A DNA stretch of 64,000 nucleotides from Chitinophaga sancti (GTDB lineage: Bacteria > Bacteroidota > Bacteroidia > Chitinophagales > Chitinophagaceae), in the NCBI RefSeq assembly GCF_034424315.1, contig NZ_CP139972.1:3224001-3288000 (forward strand), in the 5' to 3' direction. The translations under genes were made by a program, and so were the position numbers. The notes under the pieces are model-generated. The model was not told where the DNA came from, searched no databases, and worked only from the letters and a program-made list of their open reading frames with translations. Numbering within the stretch: the first letter of the stretch is position 1; every line of letters starts with the position of its first letter. Of the stretch, positions 37,048 to 45,923 are shown piece by piece.

Positions 37048-38025
37048 TTAAAATACGATTGATTTCAGCTTCAGTCCTGCAGTTTCATCCAGACCGTACA
37101 TGATATTCATATTCTGAATGGCCTGTCCGGAGGCACCTTTCACCAGGTTGTCTTCGATAGAGTGGATCACGAGTTTGTTGCCCACTTTCTCCAGCTGGAT
37201 CAGGACCTTGTTGGTGTTCACCACCTGTTTCAGGTCAATCTGTTTATCACTTACATGTGTGAAAGGATGATTTGCATAATAGTCTTTGTACAGCTGCTGT
37301 GCTTCTTCGAGAGTAAGATCGCTGTTCAGGTAGGATGTGATCCAGATGCCTCTTGGGAAGTCACCTCTTACAGGTACAAAATTGATCTCACCGCCAAAGG
37401 ATGGTTGCAACAGCTGTAAGCTTCGTCGTATTTCCTTCAGGTGCTGATGGCTCAGCACTTTGTATGTACTCACGTTGTTGGCTCTCCATGTAAAATGGGA
37501 AGTCGCCTGCAGGCTTTGTCCGGCACCGGTAGAACCTGTGATACCGGTAGTATGTACTTCCTGCAGTTTGCCGGCCTTTGCCAGTGGCAGCAGGCCGAGT
37601 TGTATAGCAGTAGCAAAGCAGCCAGGATTGGCAATATTCTTTGCGTGTGCAATTTTCTCTCTGTTCATTTCAACCAGACCATACACGAATTCACGGCCTT
37701 TGGCTGTTTCACCGAGCCTGAAGTCCTGGCTCAGATCGATGATATTGATGTTGGCAGGGATGTCGTTGTCTTCCACAAATTTCTTTGCTTCACCATGTCC
37801 CAGGCAAAGGAAGATCACGTCTACATCATTGCTGAGCTCTCCGGTAAAGGTGAGTTCAGTTTCGCCCAGCAGGTCAGCATGTACGGCATATAAAGGATTG
37901 CCGGCATTACTGCGACTGTGTACGAAAGATATATTTACATTGGGATGATTCAGCAAAAGACGGATCATTTCGCCGCCACCATAACCAGCGCCGCCTACGA
38001 TCCCTGCGTTGATTTTTTTCTCCAT
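37048..38025 (-). CDS. argC: N-acyl-gamma-glutamyl-phosphate reductase
   Basis: 325 residues. It reduces N-acylglutamyl phosphate to the semialdehyde with NADPH. The dinucleotide loop is GIVGGAGYGGGEMIRLL (residues 8-24). The catalytic Cys lies in IANPGCFATAIQLGLLPL (about 131-148), followed by GITGSTGAG. The gene sits 6 bases after argG and 22 bases before argD in transcription order. Confidence 0.95.
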   Translation of the reverse strand: MEKKINAGIVGGAGYGGGEMIRLLLNHPNVNISFVHSRSNAGNPLYAVHADLLGETELTFTGELSNDVDVIFLCLGHGEAKKFVEDNDIPANINIIDLSQDFRLGETAKGREFVYGLVEMNREKIAHAKNIANPGCFATAIQLGLLPLAKAGKLQEVHTTGITGSTGAGQSLQATSHFTWRANNVSTYKVLSHQHLKEIRRSLQLLQPSFGGEINFVPVRGDFPRGIWITSYLNSDLTLEEAQQLYKDYYANHPFTHVSDKQIDLKQVVNTNKVLIQLEKVGNKLVIHSIEDNLVKGASGQAIQNMNIMYGLDETAGLKLKSIVF

Positions 38026-38031
38026 TATTAG

Positions 38032-39234
38032 TTATTTGCCGCCCTTAGCGCTCTCAGTTACCTGATGCCAGATCATAGTCTGGTTACCAAAGATCTTGCT
38101 GAAGCCTCTTACGTCTTCACCGCTCCAGCCATTATTCATTTCACCGTATTTACCGAATTTGCTGCTCATCAGATCGTAAGCAGATTCGATACCAGTTACC
38201 TGGAAGCGGTAAGGCTGTAATGTTACAAATACATCACCGGTCACGTTTTCCTGGGCGTGTTGTAAGTACGCTTCGATGTCGCGCATTACAGGATCAAGGA
38301 TCTGACCTTCGTGTAGCCAGTTACCGTAGAATGCAGCCAGTTGATCTTTCCAGCTCAGCTGCCATTTTGTAAGCACGTGTTTTTCCAGTGCATGGTGTGC
38401 TTTCAGAATGATCACAGGCGCGGCAGCTTCGAAGCCTACGCGGCCTTTGATACCGATGATGGTATCACCTACGTGTATATCGCGGCCAATGGCAAATGGG
38501 CCTGCAATGGTTTGCAAATACTGGATCGCTTCAGAAGGATGAGCGAAGGTCTTATCATTTACGCCGCTCAGTTCACCTTTTACAAATTTCAGTTTCACCT
38601 GCTCAGTACCGTCTTTCGTCAGCTGTGTAGGCCATGCTTCTTCAGGCAGGAAACCGTTGGAAGTCAGGGTCTCTTTACCACCTACTGAAGTACCCCACAT
38701 ACCCTTGTTGATGGAGTATGCAGCCTTTTCGAAATTCATTTCAACACCTTTCTTTTTCAGGTAAGAAATTTCTTCTTCACGGCTCAGTTTCATATCACGG
38801 ATCGGGGTGATAATTTCAACACCTGGGATCATGATATTAAAGATCATATCAAAACGCACCTGGTCGTTACCAGCACCGGTACTACCGTGTGCTACAGCGT
38901 CAGCACCTACTTCTCTTACGTATTCGCCGATAGCGAGTGCCTGGCTCATACGCTCAGCACTTACGCTCAGCGGGTAGGTATTATTCTTCAGTACATTACC
39001 GAAGATGAGGTATTTGATCACACTATCATAATAAGAGCGTACTGCATTTACCGTTTTATGGCTCTTCACACCTAAATTGTAAGCGCGCTTTTCAATTTCC
39101 ACCAGTTCTTCCTCAGAAAAACCGCCGGTATTCACGATTACAGAATGCACTTCATATCCTTTTTCTTCGGTCAGATATTTAACGCAATAGGAAGTATCGA
39201 GTCCTCCGCTAAATCCCAGTACTACTTTTTTCAT
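38032..39234 (-). CDS. argG: Argininosuccinate synthase
   Basis: 400 residues. It joins citrulline and aspartate using ATP. The PP-loop is LGFSGGLDTSYC (residues 6-17). AHGSTGAGNDQVRFD (about 115-129) and the citrulline-binding region around KGRVGFEAAAP match the family. In transcription order it is second, after the GNAT gene, and 42 bases separate them. Confidence 0.95.
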   Translation of the reverse strand: MKKVVLGFSGGLDTSYCVKYLTEEKGYEVHSVIVNTGGFSEEELVEIEKRAYNLGVKSHKTVNAVRSYYDSVIKYLIFGNVLKNNTYPLSVSAERMSQALAIGEYVREVGADAVAHGSTGAGNDQVRFDMIFNIMIPGVEIITPIRDMKLSREEEISYLKKKGVEMNFEKAAYSINKGMWGTSVGGKETLTSNGFLPEEAWPTQLTKDGTEQVKLKFVKGELSGVNDKTFAHPSEAIQYLQTIAGPFAIGRDIHVGDTIIGIKGRVGFEAAAPVIILKAHHALEKHVLTKWQLSWKDQLAAFYGNWLHEGQILDPVMRDIEAYLQHAQENVTGDVFVTLQPYRFQVTGIESAYDLMSSKFGKYGEMNNGWSGEDVRGFSKIFGNQTMIWHQVTESAKGGK

Positions 39235-39276
39235 TTACTTATAGTGATAATGATTGTTGATAATAATATTGTCTAT

Positions 39277-40092
39277 CTACAAAAAATTAAACAGGAAGAA
39301 TCTTTTCTTGCTTGCAGCAGCAGCACCGCCACCGCTTCCTCCTTCTTTTTCCTTACCGCTCTTGAGCAGTACGAATCTTTTGAAACGGAGCCAGCGTTCG
39401 AACAGTTTGAAGTTGTTAGAGAACTTACGTTTCCGCTGCGGATGCTGGATGGTGCCGTTTGCAGCGACCATCACCTGCGGCTGCGATGCCACATTGTAAT
39501 GCTCAGCTTCACGCTTTGCTTTCTCTTCTGCTTCTTTAGCTTTCTCTACCGGATCGTAGAGCATAGCTGTACACAAACAGTTTTTGCGGTTCTTGCTGGT
39601 GAGCACATCAAAGTTAACACAACTACGGCAACCTTTCCAGAACTCTTCATCATCAGTCAGTTCTGAATAAGTTACGGGCTCATAGCCCAGCTCGGAGTTG
39701 ATCTTCATCACAGCAAGGCCTGTCGTGAGACCAAAGATCTTGGCATCAGGATATTTCTCGCGTGAGAGTTGAAATACTTTATGCTTAATGGCTTTCGCCA
39801 CACCATGTCCACGGAATGCAGGGTTTACGATCAGGCCTGAATTGGCTACAAACTTCTCGTGGCCCCAGGCTTCTACATAGCAGAAACCTACCCATTCACC
39901 TTTGTCAGTTAATGCGATCACAGCTTTACCTTCTTCCATTTTATGTTGTACATACTCTGGAGAACGCTTGGCTATACCTGTTCCTCTGGCCTTGGCAGAA
40001 GCTTCCATCTCGTCGGTAATAGTCTTACCGTAATGCTGATCGTCAACGGTGGCTACCCGTACGATGATATTCGGATTTTCCAATCTTGTCAA
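39277..40092 (-). CDS. GNAT acyltransferase, probable N-acylglutamate synthase (ArgA function)
   Basis: 271 residues. The GNAT fold spans about 10-160, with the acyl-CoA loop at NPAFRGHGVAKAIKHKVF. A cysteine cluster CRSC...CLC (about 150-170) could bind zinc. The last 80 residues are charged and end in a Gly/Ala-rich, basic tail. It is the first gene of the arginine cluster, and no argA or argJ is present in the window, so it probably acylates glutamate. As I recall, a comparable GNAT gene in Bacteroides is linked to this step. With ArgF' Ser90, the donor may be succinyl-CoA. Confidence in the function is moderate. Confidence 0.75.
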   Translation of the reverse strand: MTRLENPNIIVRVATVDDQHYGKTITDEMEASAKARGTGIAKRSPEYVQHKMEEGKAVIALTDKGEWVGFCYVEAWGHEKFVANSGLIVNPAFRGHGVAKAIKHKVFQLSREKYPDAKIFGLTTGLAVMKINSELGYEPVTYSELTDDEEFWKGCRSCVNFDVLTSKNRKNCLCTAMLYDPVEKAKEAEEKAKREAEHYNVASQPQVMVAANGTIQHPQRKRKFSNNFKLFERWLRFKRFVLLKSGKEKEGGSGGGAAAASKKRFFLFNFL

Positions 40093-40372
40093 TTGAAAAC
40101 GTTACAATAAATAAATTGAATTAATTCCCATGTTTGATGGGAGGAAATACCTTAATGGATTTGTGAAGAGTCATTAAGGTTGCGATAGCGGGCTGGCTAG
40201 GCGGCACTATCAAATACGAGGTCGTCGGGAAAGGTATCTAAAGACATTGAACCCAATGGAACACTCACCTTCCATCAGGGAAGGGTGAAAAGGAGAAAGA
40301 GTATGGGCCGCAAAGTTTTCCAACTTCAGTTCAGCATTAAATTGTTAAAAACTGTCTTTAATTAATCAACCG
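40093..40372 (-). promoter_or_regulatory. Hairpin-rich leader of the arginine operon
   Basis: If the TAACTTTG box at 40373-40380 is the promoter, the leader is about 275 nt. It contains at least three stems: tcccat/atggga (40126-40142), accttaatg/cattaaggt (40149-40180) and an imperfect tcaccttcc/ggaagggtga stem (about 40270-40293). No riboswitch class was recognised. Confidence 0.5.
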
Positions 40373-40380
40373 CAAAGTTA
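40373..40380 (-). promoter_or_regulatory. -7 box of the arginine operon
   Basis: TAACTTTG on the minus strand. The nearest TTTG is 23 bases upstream rather than 19, so the match is partial. Confidence 0.5.
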
Positions 40381-41123
40381 TAATATTATTTATTCAATGT
40401 GGTCAAAAAATTTTCAGGTTTACTGTTAAATTTCCAGTGCAAAATTAACAAAAGCCGAGCCAAACAGAGATTTACAGGAAATATTTTTTTTAAATCTATA
40501 TTTTGACTGATATGCAATGTGTTATAAAACAGGAGCCCAAAAAGAGCACCTGTTTACCTGGTTGTGTTAATTTTAACAGCTTATAGAAAGTAGTTTGCCC
40601 CTGCTGTACCCCAGTCAATACAGGGCAGGCTTTGGCACCCATAATGGTGATCCTTCTCCCCTTTGTTTTCGTGCCAGGTAATAATAAGATATGCTTGTGA
40701 CCCCGGTCGCGGTTGCTGTTACGCCCCCACTCGATCGTAATGGATGGCCATCAATTTGTCCATACTTTTCAAACGGGGATCTGTAGAAAGGCTGTAAAAC
40801 TATCCCCGGCAAATAGAAACATCACATTCTGCCGGGCCTTCCCCTATTCCTTGTCAGTAAAGGTGCTATAAACAGGTTGTAATCAATAATATTTTCATCG
40901 TTTTATACCATGGTTCCAGCAGCTAATACCATTCAAAGGTCCATTATCGCTATTAGCAGAGAAAATAAAGGAAGTTAAAGTGAAAATAACAGGATTTTGC
41001 CCGGTCTCCGCCCGGCGAAAAAAATTGCATTTGCAATTCATTTACATTACATTTAACGACCAGCTACACAATACAATACACCATTCAATCATGTTATCGC
41101 CAAGAGTAAAACCAAAATGAAAC
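40381..41123. other. Long intergenic region without a supported gene
   Basis: Together with the arg leader this makes about 1030 bases without a supported gene. A 65-codon minus-strand frame at 40615-40812 has no family I recognise and no clear start signal. A palindrome, aattgcatttgcaatt, lies at 41023-41038 about 85 bases before the GH109-type gene and may be an operator. Confidence 0.5.
41023..41038. promoter_or_regulatory. Candidate operator upstream of the GH109-type gene
   Basis: Perfect palindrome aattgca-tt-tgcaatt, placed in the likely promoter region. The regulator is not known. Confidence 0.35.
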
Positions 41124-42518
41124 ATGAAAAAGCAGCATTTACACCGGAGAACATTTCTCAAAAACACCATGGCCGCCGGAGTCGGCCTCACTTTGCTGGA
41201 TACTCCTAGCAGACTTTTTGCAAACGTTAAAAAAGAAAAAGTAAGAATGGGCCTCATTGGCGTAGGTGCCAGGGGGCAGGGCCATCTTGAACTATGCCTG
41301 AACCGTGCAGATGTAGAAGTTGTTGCCATCGCTGATCCGGACACCAACTGGGCGATTCCGGGAGCCAGAAAACTCATTGACAAAATTTATGGCAGCAAAA
41401 AGAAAGTAGCAGAATACACGAACGGACCCGAAGATTTCCGCAACCTGCTCAAACGTGATGACATCGATGCAGTCATTATTGCTACTCCCTGGGAATGGCA
41501 TACACCACAGGCTGTCGCTGCAATGAAAGCAGGCAAGACACCAGCAGTGGAAGTATGTGGTGCTACGGATGTAGCGGAGTGCTGGCAGCTTGTGAACGTT
41601 TCTGAAGAAACGGGCGTGCCCGTATTTGCAATGGAAAATGTAAGCTATCGCCGTGATATCATGGCAGTGCTTAACATGGTACGTCAGGGTTTGTTTGGAG
41701 AGTTGATTCACTTGCAGGGCGGCTATCAGCATGATCTGCGTAAAGTAAAATTTAATGATGGCAAGCAGATTTATGGCGGTGGTGTTGAGTTTGGCGAAAA
41801 GGGGCTATCAGAAGCACACTGGCGTACGAATCATAGTGTGCATCGTAACGGAGACCTCTACCCTACACATGGTCTGTGGCCGGTAGCCAATATGATCAAT
41901 GTGAATCGTGGCAATCGTCTTGTATCCTTAACATCTGTGGCTACTAAAAGTCGTGGCTTGCATAAATACGTTGTCGATAATAGTAGTGAGAGCCATCCGA
42001 ATGCAAAAGTGCAGTTCAACCTGGGGGATATTGTGACGACACTGATCCGTACCAGTAATGGAGAAACGATTATGCTTAGTCACGATACAAATTCACCTCG
42101 CCCCTACTCTTTGAATTTTCGTGTACAGGGAACGAATGGATTGTGGATGGATGATAAAGCGAGTGTATACGTTGAGGGTAAGAGTCCATATGATGAGTGG
42201 GAGAAGGCTGGTGAAGCAGGAGATGCGGGTAGCTATATGGGGAAATATGATCACCCGCTGTGGAAAAGGTATACGAAGAGTTCAGCTGGCGCGGGGCATG
42301 GAGGTATGGACTGGTATGTGATCAATAGCTTTGTGGAGAGTATAAAGAGAGAGGCGCCTTATGCGCAGGATGTGTATGACCTGGCTACGATGTATGCGAT
42401 CACACCATTGAGTGAGGCATCAGTAGCAGAAGGTGGAAGTGTGCAGTATATACCTGATTTTACAAGAGGCAATTGGATGAATCGAAAACCGGTCTTTGCA
42501 CTCGATGACCAATATTAA
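41124..42518 (+). CDS. Gfo/Idh/MocA-type glycosidase (GH109-like, alpha-N-acetylgalactosaminidase family)
   Basis: 464 residues with a twin-arginine signal (HRRTFLKNTMAAGVGLTL), so it is exported folded. The Rossmann domain has MGLIGVGARGQGH (about residues 42-54). The family text YGGGVEFGEKGLSEAHWRTNHSVHR and NGDLYPTHGLWPVANM matches the GH109 group that includes the Elizabethkingia alpha-N-acetylgalactosaminidase, which hydrolyses by a redox-assisted mechanism using bound NAD. It would act on terminal GalNAc or similar residues in the periplasm. Close to an amino-sugar salvage operon. Confidence 0.85.
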   Translation: MKKQHLHRRTFLKNTMAAGVGLTLLDTPSRLFANVKKEKVRMGLIGVGARGQGHLELCLNRADVEVVAIADPDTNWAIPGARKLIDKIYGSKKKVAEYTNGPEDFRNLLKRDDIDAVIIATPWEWHTPQAVAAMKAGKTPAVEVCGATDVAECWQLVNVSEETGVPVFAMENVSYRRDIMAVLNMVRQGLFGELIHLQGGYQHDLRKVKFNDGKQIYGGGVEFGEKGLSEAHWRTNHSVHRNGDLYPTHGLWPVANMINVNRGNRLVSLTSVATKSRGLHKYVVDNSSESHPNAKVQFNLGDIVTTLIRTSNGETIMLSHDTNSPRPYSLNFRVQGTNGLWMDDKASVYVEGKSPYDEWEKAGEAGDAGSYMGKYDHPLWKRYTKSSAGAGHGGMDWYVINSFVESIKREAPYAQDVYDLATMYAITPLSEASVAEGGSVQYIPDFTRGNWMNRKPVFALDDQY

Positions 42519-42524
42519 AAAAGA

Positions 42525-42557
42525 AAAAGTCCGCAAGTAAAATTGCGGACTTTTTTT
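42525..42557 (+). terminator. Intrinsic terminator of the GH109-type gene
   Basis: aaaagtccgcaa and ttgcggactttt arms around a 6-nt loop, followed by a T-run. Confidence 0.87.
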
Positions 42558-42627
42558 ATGTATGTACTCTACTAATTTTCTTTAGCATCTTCATTACATG
42601 AAACAGTATTAAAATATACTGCTACAT

Positions 42628-43929
42628 CTATTTTTCTTTCAATCCTACTTTATGACCACTCAAGCCATAATACAGGATATATACATAACATGGCAGCATT
42701 ACCATATAAGCAATATGCCTGTCAGTACTCCTTGCAATTGCACCATAAATCAGCGGCAGGATCGCACCACCACAAATCGCCATCACCATGAAAGCAGCAC
42801 CGATCTTGGTATGTCTACCCGCTTTATTCATTGCCAGCGGCCAGATACCAGGCCACATCAATGCATGTGATAAACTCAGCAGGATAATACAAATGATAGA
42901 GCTCCATCCGGTAGTTACCAGCGCACCTACAGAAAGCACCAGTGCCATTGTAGCACAGATGATCAAACCCGTTTTCTGAGAGATGAATTTTGGAATCAGC
43001 ACGATACCGGAAAGATAACCTACAGTGAGTGCAATCAGGCTATAAATACCCAGGTTGGTTGCAACCATTTTCTGTAAGCCATTGTACTCCCCATACAATG
43101 CCAGCGAATCAATTGCCAGCACTTCCACACCTACATACGCGAAGATACATACAACCCCCAGCAGCAAATGCGGCGGAATGCCTTTCTTAACGCCGGCTTC
43201 ATCAGCAGCGGCACCATTTTCTTCGTCTGTGTTAATTTCAGGCAGATCAGATTTTCTAACCATGAACGCAAGTGCCAGCAGTACGACTGTCATCACCAGG
43301 TAAGGAACAACCACACGTTGTGCCAGTGCCTGCAGTTCTGCTTCTCTTGCAGCTCCCGTCAGCGTTTCGATCCTGGCAGACAATTCGGCGGCATCACTGA
43401 ATAACAACTGTACCAGTACGAAAATTCCAATCATACCAGCCACCTTGTTACAGATCCCCATGATACTAATACGCTGTGCCGCTTTTTCGATCGGGCCCAG
43501 GATCGTAACATAAGGGTTAGAAGCCGCCTGCAGCAGTGTCAGACCAGTACCCTGTGCGAATAATCCCAACAGGAATAATGGAAAGCTACGGGTGTATGCA
43601 GCAGGAATAAAAATCAGGGAACCCACGGCCATAATAAGCAGTCCAAGAGACATCCCCTTTGTAAAACCAATTTTCTTCAGGATGGCAGATGACGGAATTG
43701 CCATTACCAGGTAACTAATGTAGAAAGCAAAGGTGACGAAAAACACCTCGAAGTCTGATATTTCGCAGGCCTGCTTCAAAAATGGGATCAGCACGCTGTT
43801 CAACCAGGTCACAAATCCAAAAATGAAAAATAAAGTGCCGATAATGCCCATCGCTTTGCCGTAGCTGCTCTGCGGTTCTGATTGCATAGGTAAAGGCCCT
43901 TTAACGGGTGGTGTAGCGGATTTCCCCAT
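42628..43929 (-). CDS. MFS sugar transporter, glucose/galactose (FHS) family
   Basis: 433 residues with 12 predicted membrane segments. The opening FFIFGFVTWLNSVLIPFLK and GLTLLQAASNPYVTILGP segments match the fucose/glucose/galactose:H+ symporter family. It is divergently transcribed from a second MFS gene that heads the amino-sugar operon. The sugar cannot be told from sequence alone; the neighbourhood suggests an N-acetylhexosamine or a glycan-derived sugar. Confidence 0.85.
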   Translation of the reverse strand: MGKSATPPVKGPLPMQSEPQSSYGKAMGIIGTLFFIFGFVTWLNSVLIPFLKQACEISDFEVFFVTFAFYISYLVMAIPSSAILKKIGFTKGMSLGLLIMAVGSLIFIPAAYTRSFPLFLLGLFAQGTGLTLLQAASNPYVTILGPIEKAAQRISIMGICNKVAGMIGIFVLVQLLFSDAAELSARIETLTGAAREAELQALAQRVVVPYLVMTVVLLALAFMVRKSDLPEINTDEENGAAADEAGVKKGIPPHLLLGVVCIFAYVGVEVLAIDSLALYGEYNGLQKMVATNLGIYSLIALTVGYLSGIVLIPKFISQKTGLIICATMALVLSVGALVTTGWSSIICIILLSLSHALMWPGIWPLAMNKAGRHTKIGAAFMVMAICGGAILPLIYGAIARSTDRHIAYMVMLPCYVYILYYGLSGHKVGLKEK

Positions 43930-44276
43930 ACTGCTGTTTTATATATTATTTAAACACTTTGATTGATACTTGCGAACATACTTAACAATTTCAGCATTTC
44001 CTAATGAACAACCATGGTTTGAGCAATGTTAATAGACAGATGCTAATTTTCCACGCTAAATAGATTAAAAAGTATATTAATTCCACCCGCCTTTCGGATT
44101 TTTGTCAATTATAAACGGAATTAGATAGATATTTTATACCATATTAGCTAAAACGTTTTTGCATCAAGAAAATCGGGATTTTTTTCCTAAATTTTTAGGA
44201 ATTGTCAAAAAATAATTTATACATTTAACGCTGCAAAGATTACAGTAATTTAACACGTTAACACGTTAGCACGTTT
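43930..44276. promoter_or_regulatory. Divergent control region between two sugar transporter genes
   Basis: 347 bases without a gene. It contains a 10-bp palindrome aaaacgtttt (44150-44159), similar to LacI-type half-site pairs, and three tandem copies of the octamer ttaacacg (44250-44273; the third is ttagcacg) ending three bases before the ATG at 44277. Confidence 0.5.
44250..44273 (+). repeat. Three tandem 8-bp repeats immediately before a start codon
   Basis: ttaacacg, ttaacacg, ttagcacg in direct succession. They occupy the ribosome-binding region of the transporter gene, so copy-number change would alter the leader. Confidence 0.75.
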
Positions 44277-45923
44277 ATGGGTCAACAAACAAAGCAAAGT
44301 ACACATCCCTCTTTCTTTGTACTGATACTTGTATTTTTTTTCTGGGGTTTTGTTGCTGCCTCGAACAGCATATTCATCCCCTTCTGTAAGGCACATTTCC
44401 ACTTGAATCAGCTTGAATCACAGCTGATTGACTTTTCATTCTATGGTGCTTACTTTATCGGCTCCCTCCTGCTGTACTTCCTGTCAGCATTGAGAGGCGT
44501 TGATATTCTCAACAAGATCGGTTATCAGAAAGGTATTATCTACGGCCTTCTCATTTCTGTCGTAGGTGCTGTGGCGCTCATCGCCGCAGTAAATTTCGGG
44601 AGCGGCATGGCGAATGAAACCTATGCCTTTTATCTCATCCTGGGCGCATTCTTCATTGTTGCCCTTGGTTTTTCACTTCAGCAGACTGCCGCCAATCCTT
44701 TTGCGTTCCTCCTCGGGGATCCTTCCAAAGGAGCTCACCGTCTGAACCTGGCTGGTGGTATCAACTCACTTGGTACAACCATCGGCCCACTCATCGTGAG
44801 CATCCTGCTCTTCGGTAGTGCAAAGGGTGCAGCGAGCGCAGATACTGACATCAGTAAGATCAACACGCTTTACATCCTGCTGATCGGGCTGTTCCTCGTG
44901 GCTGCTGCTATCTTCTGGTTCTCAAAAATGCCGAAAGAAACTTCGGATGAACCATTTGAGCAATCACCAAAAGCAAGTAAAACCCTGGCTGCCATCACCG
45001 CATTGTTCGTATTAATAATGATCGGTCTGGGCCGGGAAAACAAACTGCCTTTCTTCATTATCGGTATCGTGGGTATTCTCTCAGTACTGTTCTATGCGAA
45101 AATCATTTCGCAGAAAGGTGCTACCTTATCAACAGGCAGCGAAGGCTGGGGTGCCATGAAATACCCACAGCTGGTACTGGGCATGATCGCCATCTTCGTA
45201 TATGTAGGGGTGGAAGTTACCATCGCCAGCAATATGGGTGGCCTGCTCGAAACTAAAGGCTTCCTCACTGAAAACGGTTTGACCACAGCAGAAATTGATC
45301 CTTATGTTTCCCTGTTCTGGGGTAGTATGATGATTGGTCGCTGGACAGGTGCCATCTCCGTATTCAATGTGTCTGAGAAGTTGCGCAAAGTCCTATGCGT
45401 AATCGTGCCATTTTTCGCTTATGGCCTTGTTCTGGCAGCTAACTATGCAAAAGGTACAGATGTAAGTGTATTGTACCCGTATGCAGGCATTTTAGTGATC
45501 CAGATCATAGGTTTCTTTGCCGGTCAGGACAAACCTGCACAAACACTTATGATTTTCGCCATACTCGGTATTCTTGCCAATGCAATTGGTCTGTGCACTA
45601 CCGGTTATGTTTCTCTTTTCAGCTTCATCAGCGGCGGTTTATTCTGCTCCGTTATGTGGCCATGTATCTTCGCACTTTCCATCGCTGGTCTGGGCAAGTA
45701 TACAGCACAGGGATCTTCATTCCTGATCCTGATGATCCTGGGCGGTTCCCTCGTACCTCCTGTACAGGGTGGCCTGGGCGACGATCCAAGTATTGGAACG
45801 CATTATTCCTATATAATCCCAGTAATATGCTTTGCATATCTGGCATTCTTTGCATTCAGAGTAAAAACTATTTTAAAATCACAGGGAATCGATTATGAGT
45901 CAGCAATTAGCGGTGGGCATTGA
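44277..45923 (+). CDS. MFS sugar transporter (possible N-acetylglucosamine permease)
   Basis: 548 residues, longer than the neighbouring MFS protein; about 14 hydrophobic segments are seen, with extra helices in the middle (residues about 235-285). FFFWGFVAASNSIFIPFCK and QQTAANPFAFLLGDPSKGAHRLNLAGGINSLG are family motifs. It heads an operon with a ROK kinase gene whose start overlaps its end by 29 bases. That context, a glycosylasparaginase and nagB downstream, points to import of GlcNAc or a related sugar. NagP-like function is inference. Confidence 0.83.
   Translation: MGQQTKQSTHPSFFVLILVFFFWGFVAASNSIFIPFCKAHFHLNQLESQLIDFSFYGAYFIGSLLLYFLSALRGVDILNKIGYQKGIIYGLLISVVGAVALIAAVNFGSGMANETYAFYLILGAFFIVALGFSLQQTAANPFAFLLGDPSKGAHRLNLAGGINSLGTTIGPLIVSILLFGSAKGAASADTDISKINTLYILLIGLFLVAAAIFWFSKMPKETSDEPFEQSPKASKTLAAITALFVLIMIGLGRENKLPFFIIGIVGILSVLFYAKIISQKGATLSTGSEGWGAMKYPQLVLGMIAIFVYVGVEVTIASNMGGLLETKGFLTENGLTTAEIDPYVSLFWGSMMIGRWTGAISVFNVSEKLRKVLCVIVPFFAYGLVLAANYAKGTDVSVLYPYAGILVIQIIGFFAGQDKPAQTLMIFAILGILANAIGLCTTGYVSLFSFISGGLFCSVMWPCIFALSIAGLGKYTAQGSSFLILMILGGSLVPPVQGGLGDDPSIGTHYSYIIPVICFAYLAFFAFRVKTILKSQGIDYESAISGGH

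Noticed and set aside
40615..40812. 65-codon minus-strand frame in the largest gene-free region
   Set aside because: No recognisable family, no promoter box or ribosome-binding site; it could be a decayed fragment, but nothing supports it as a gene.
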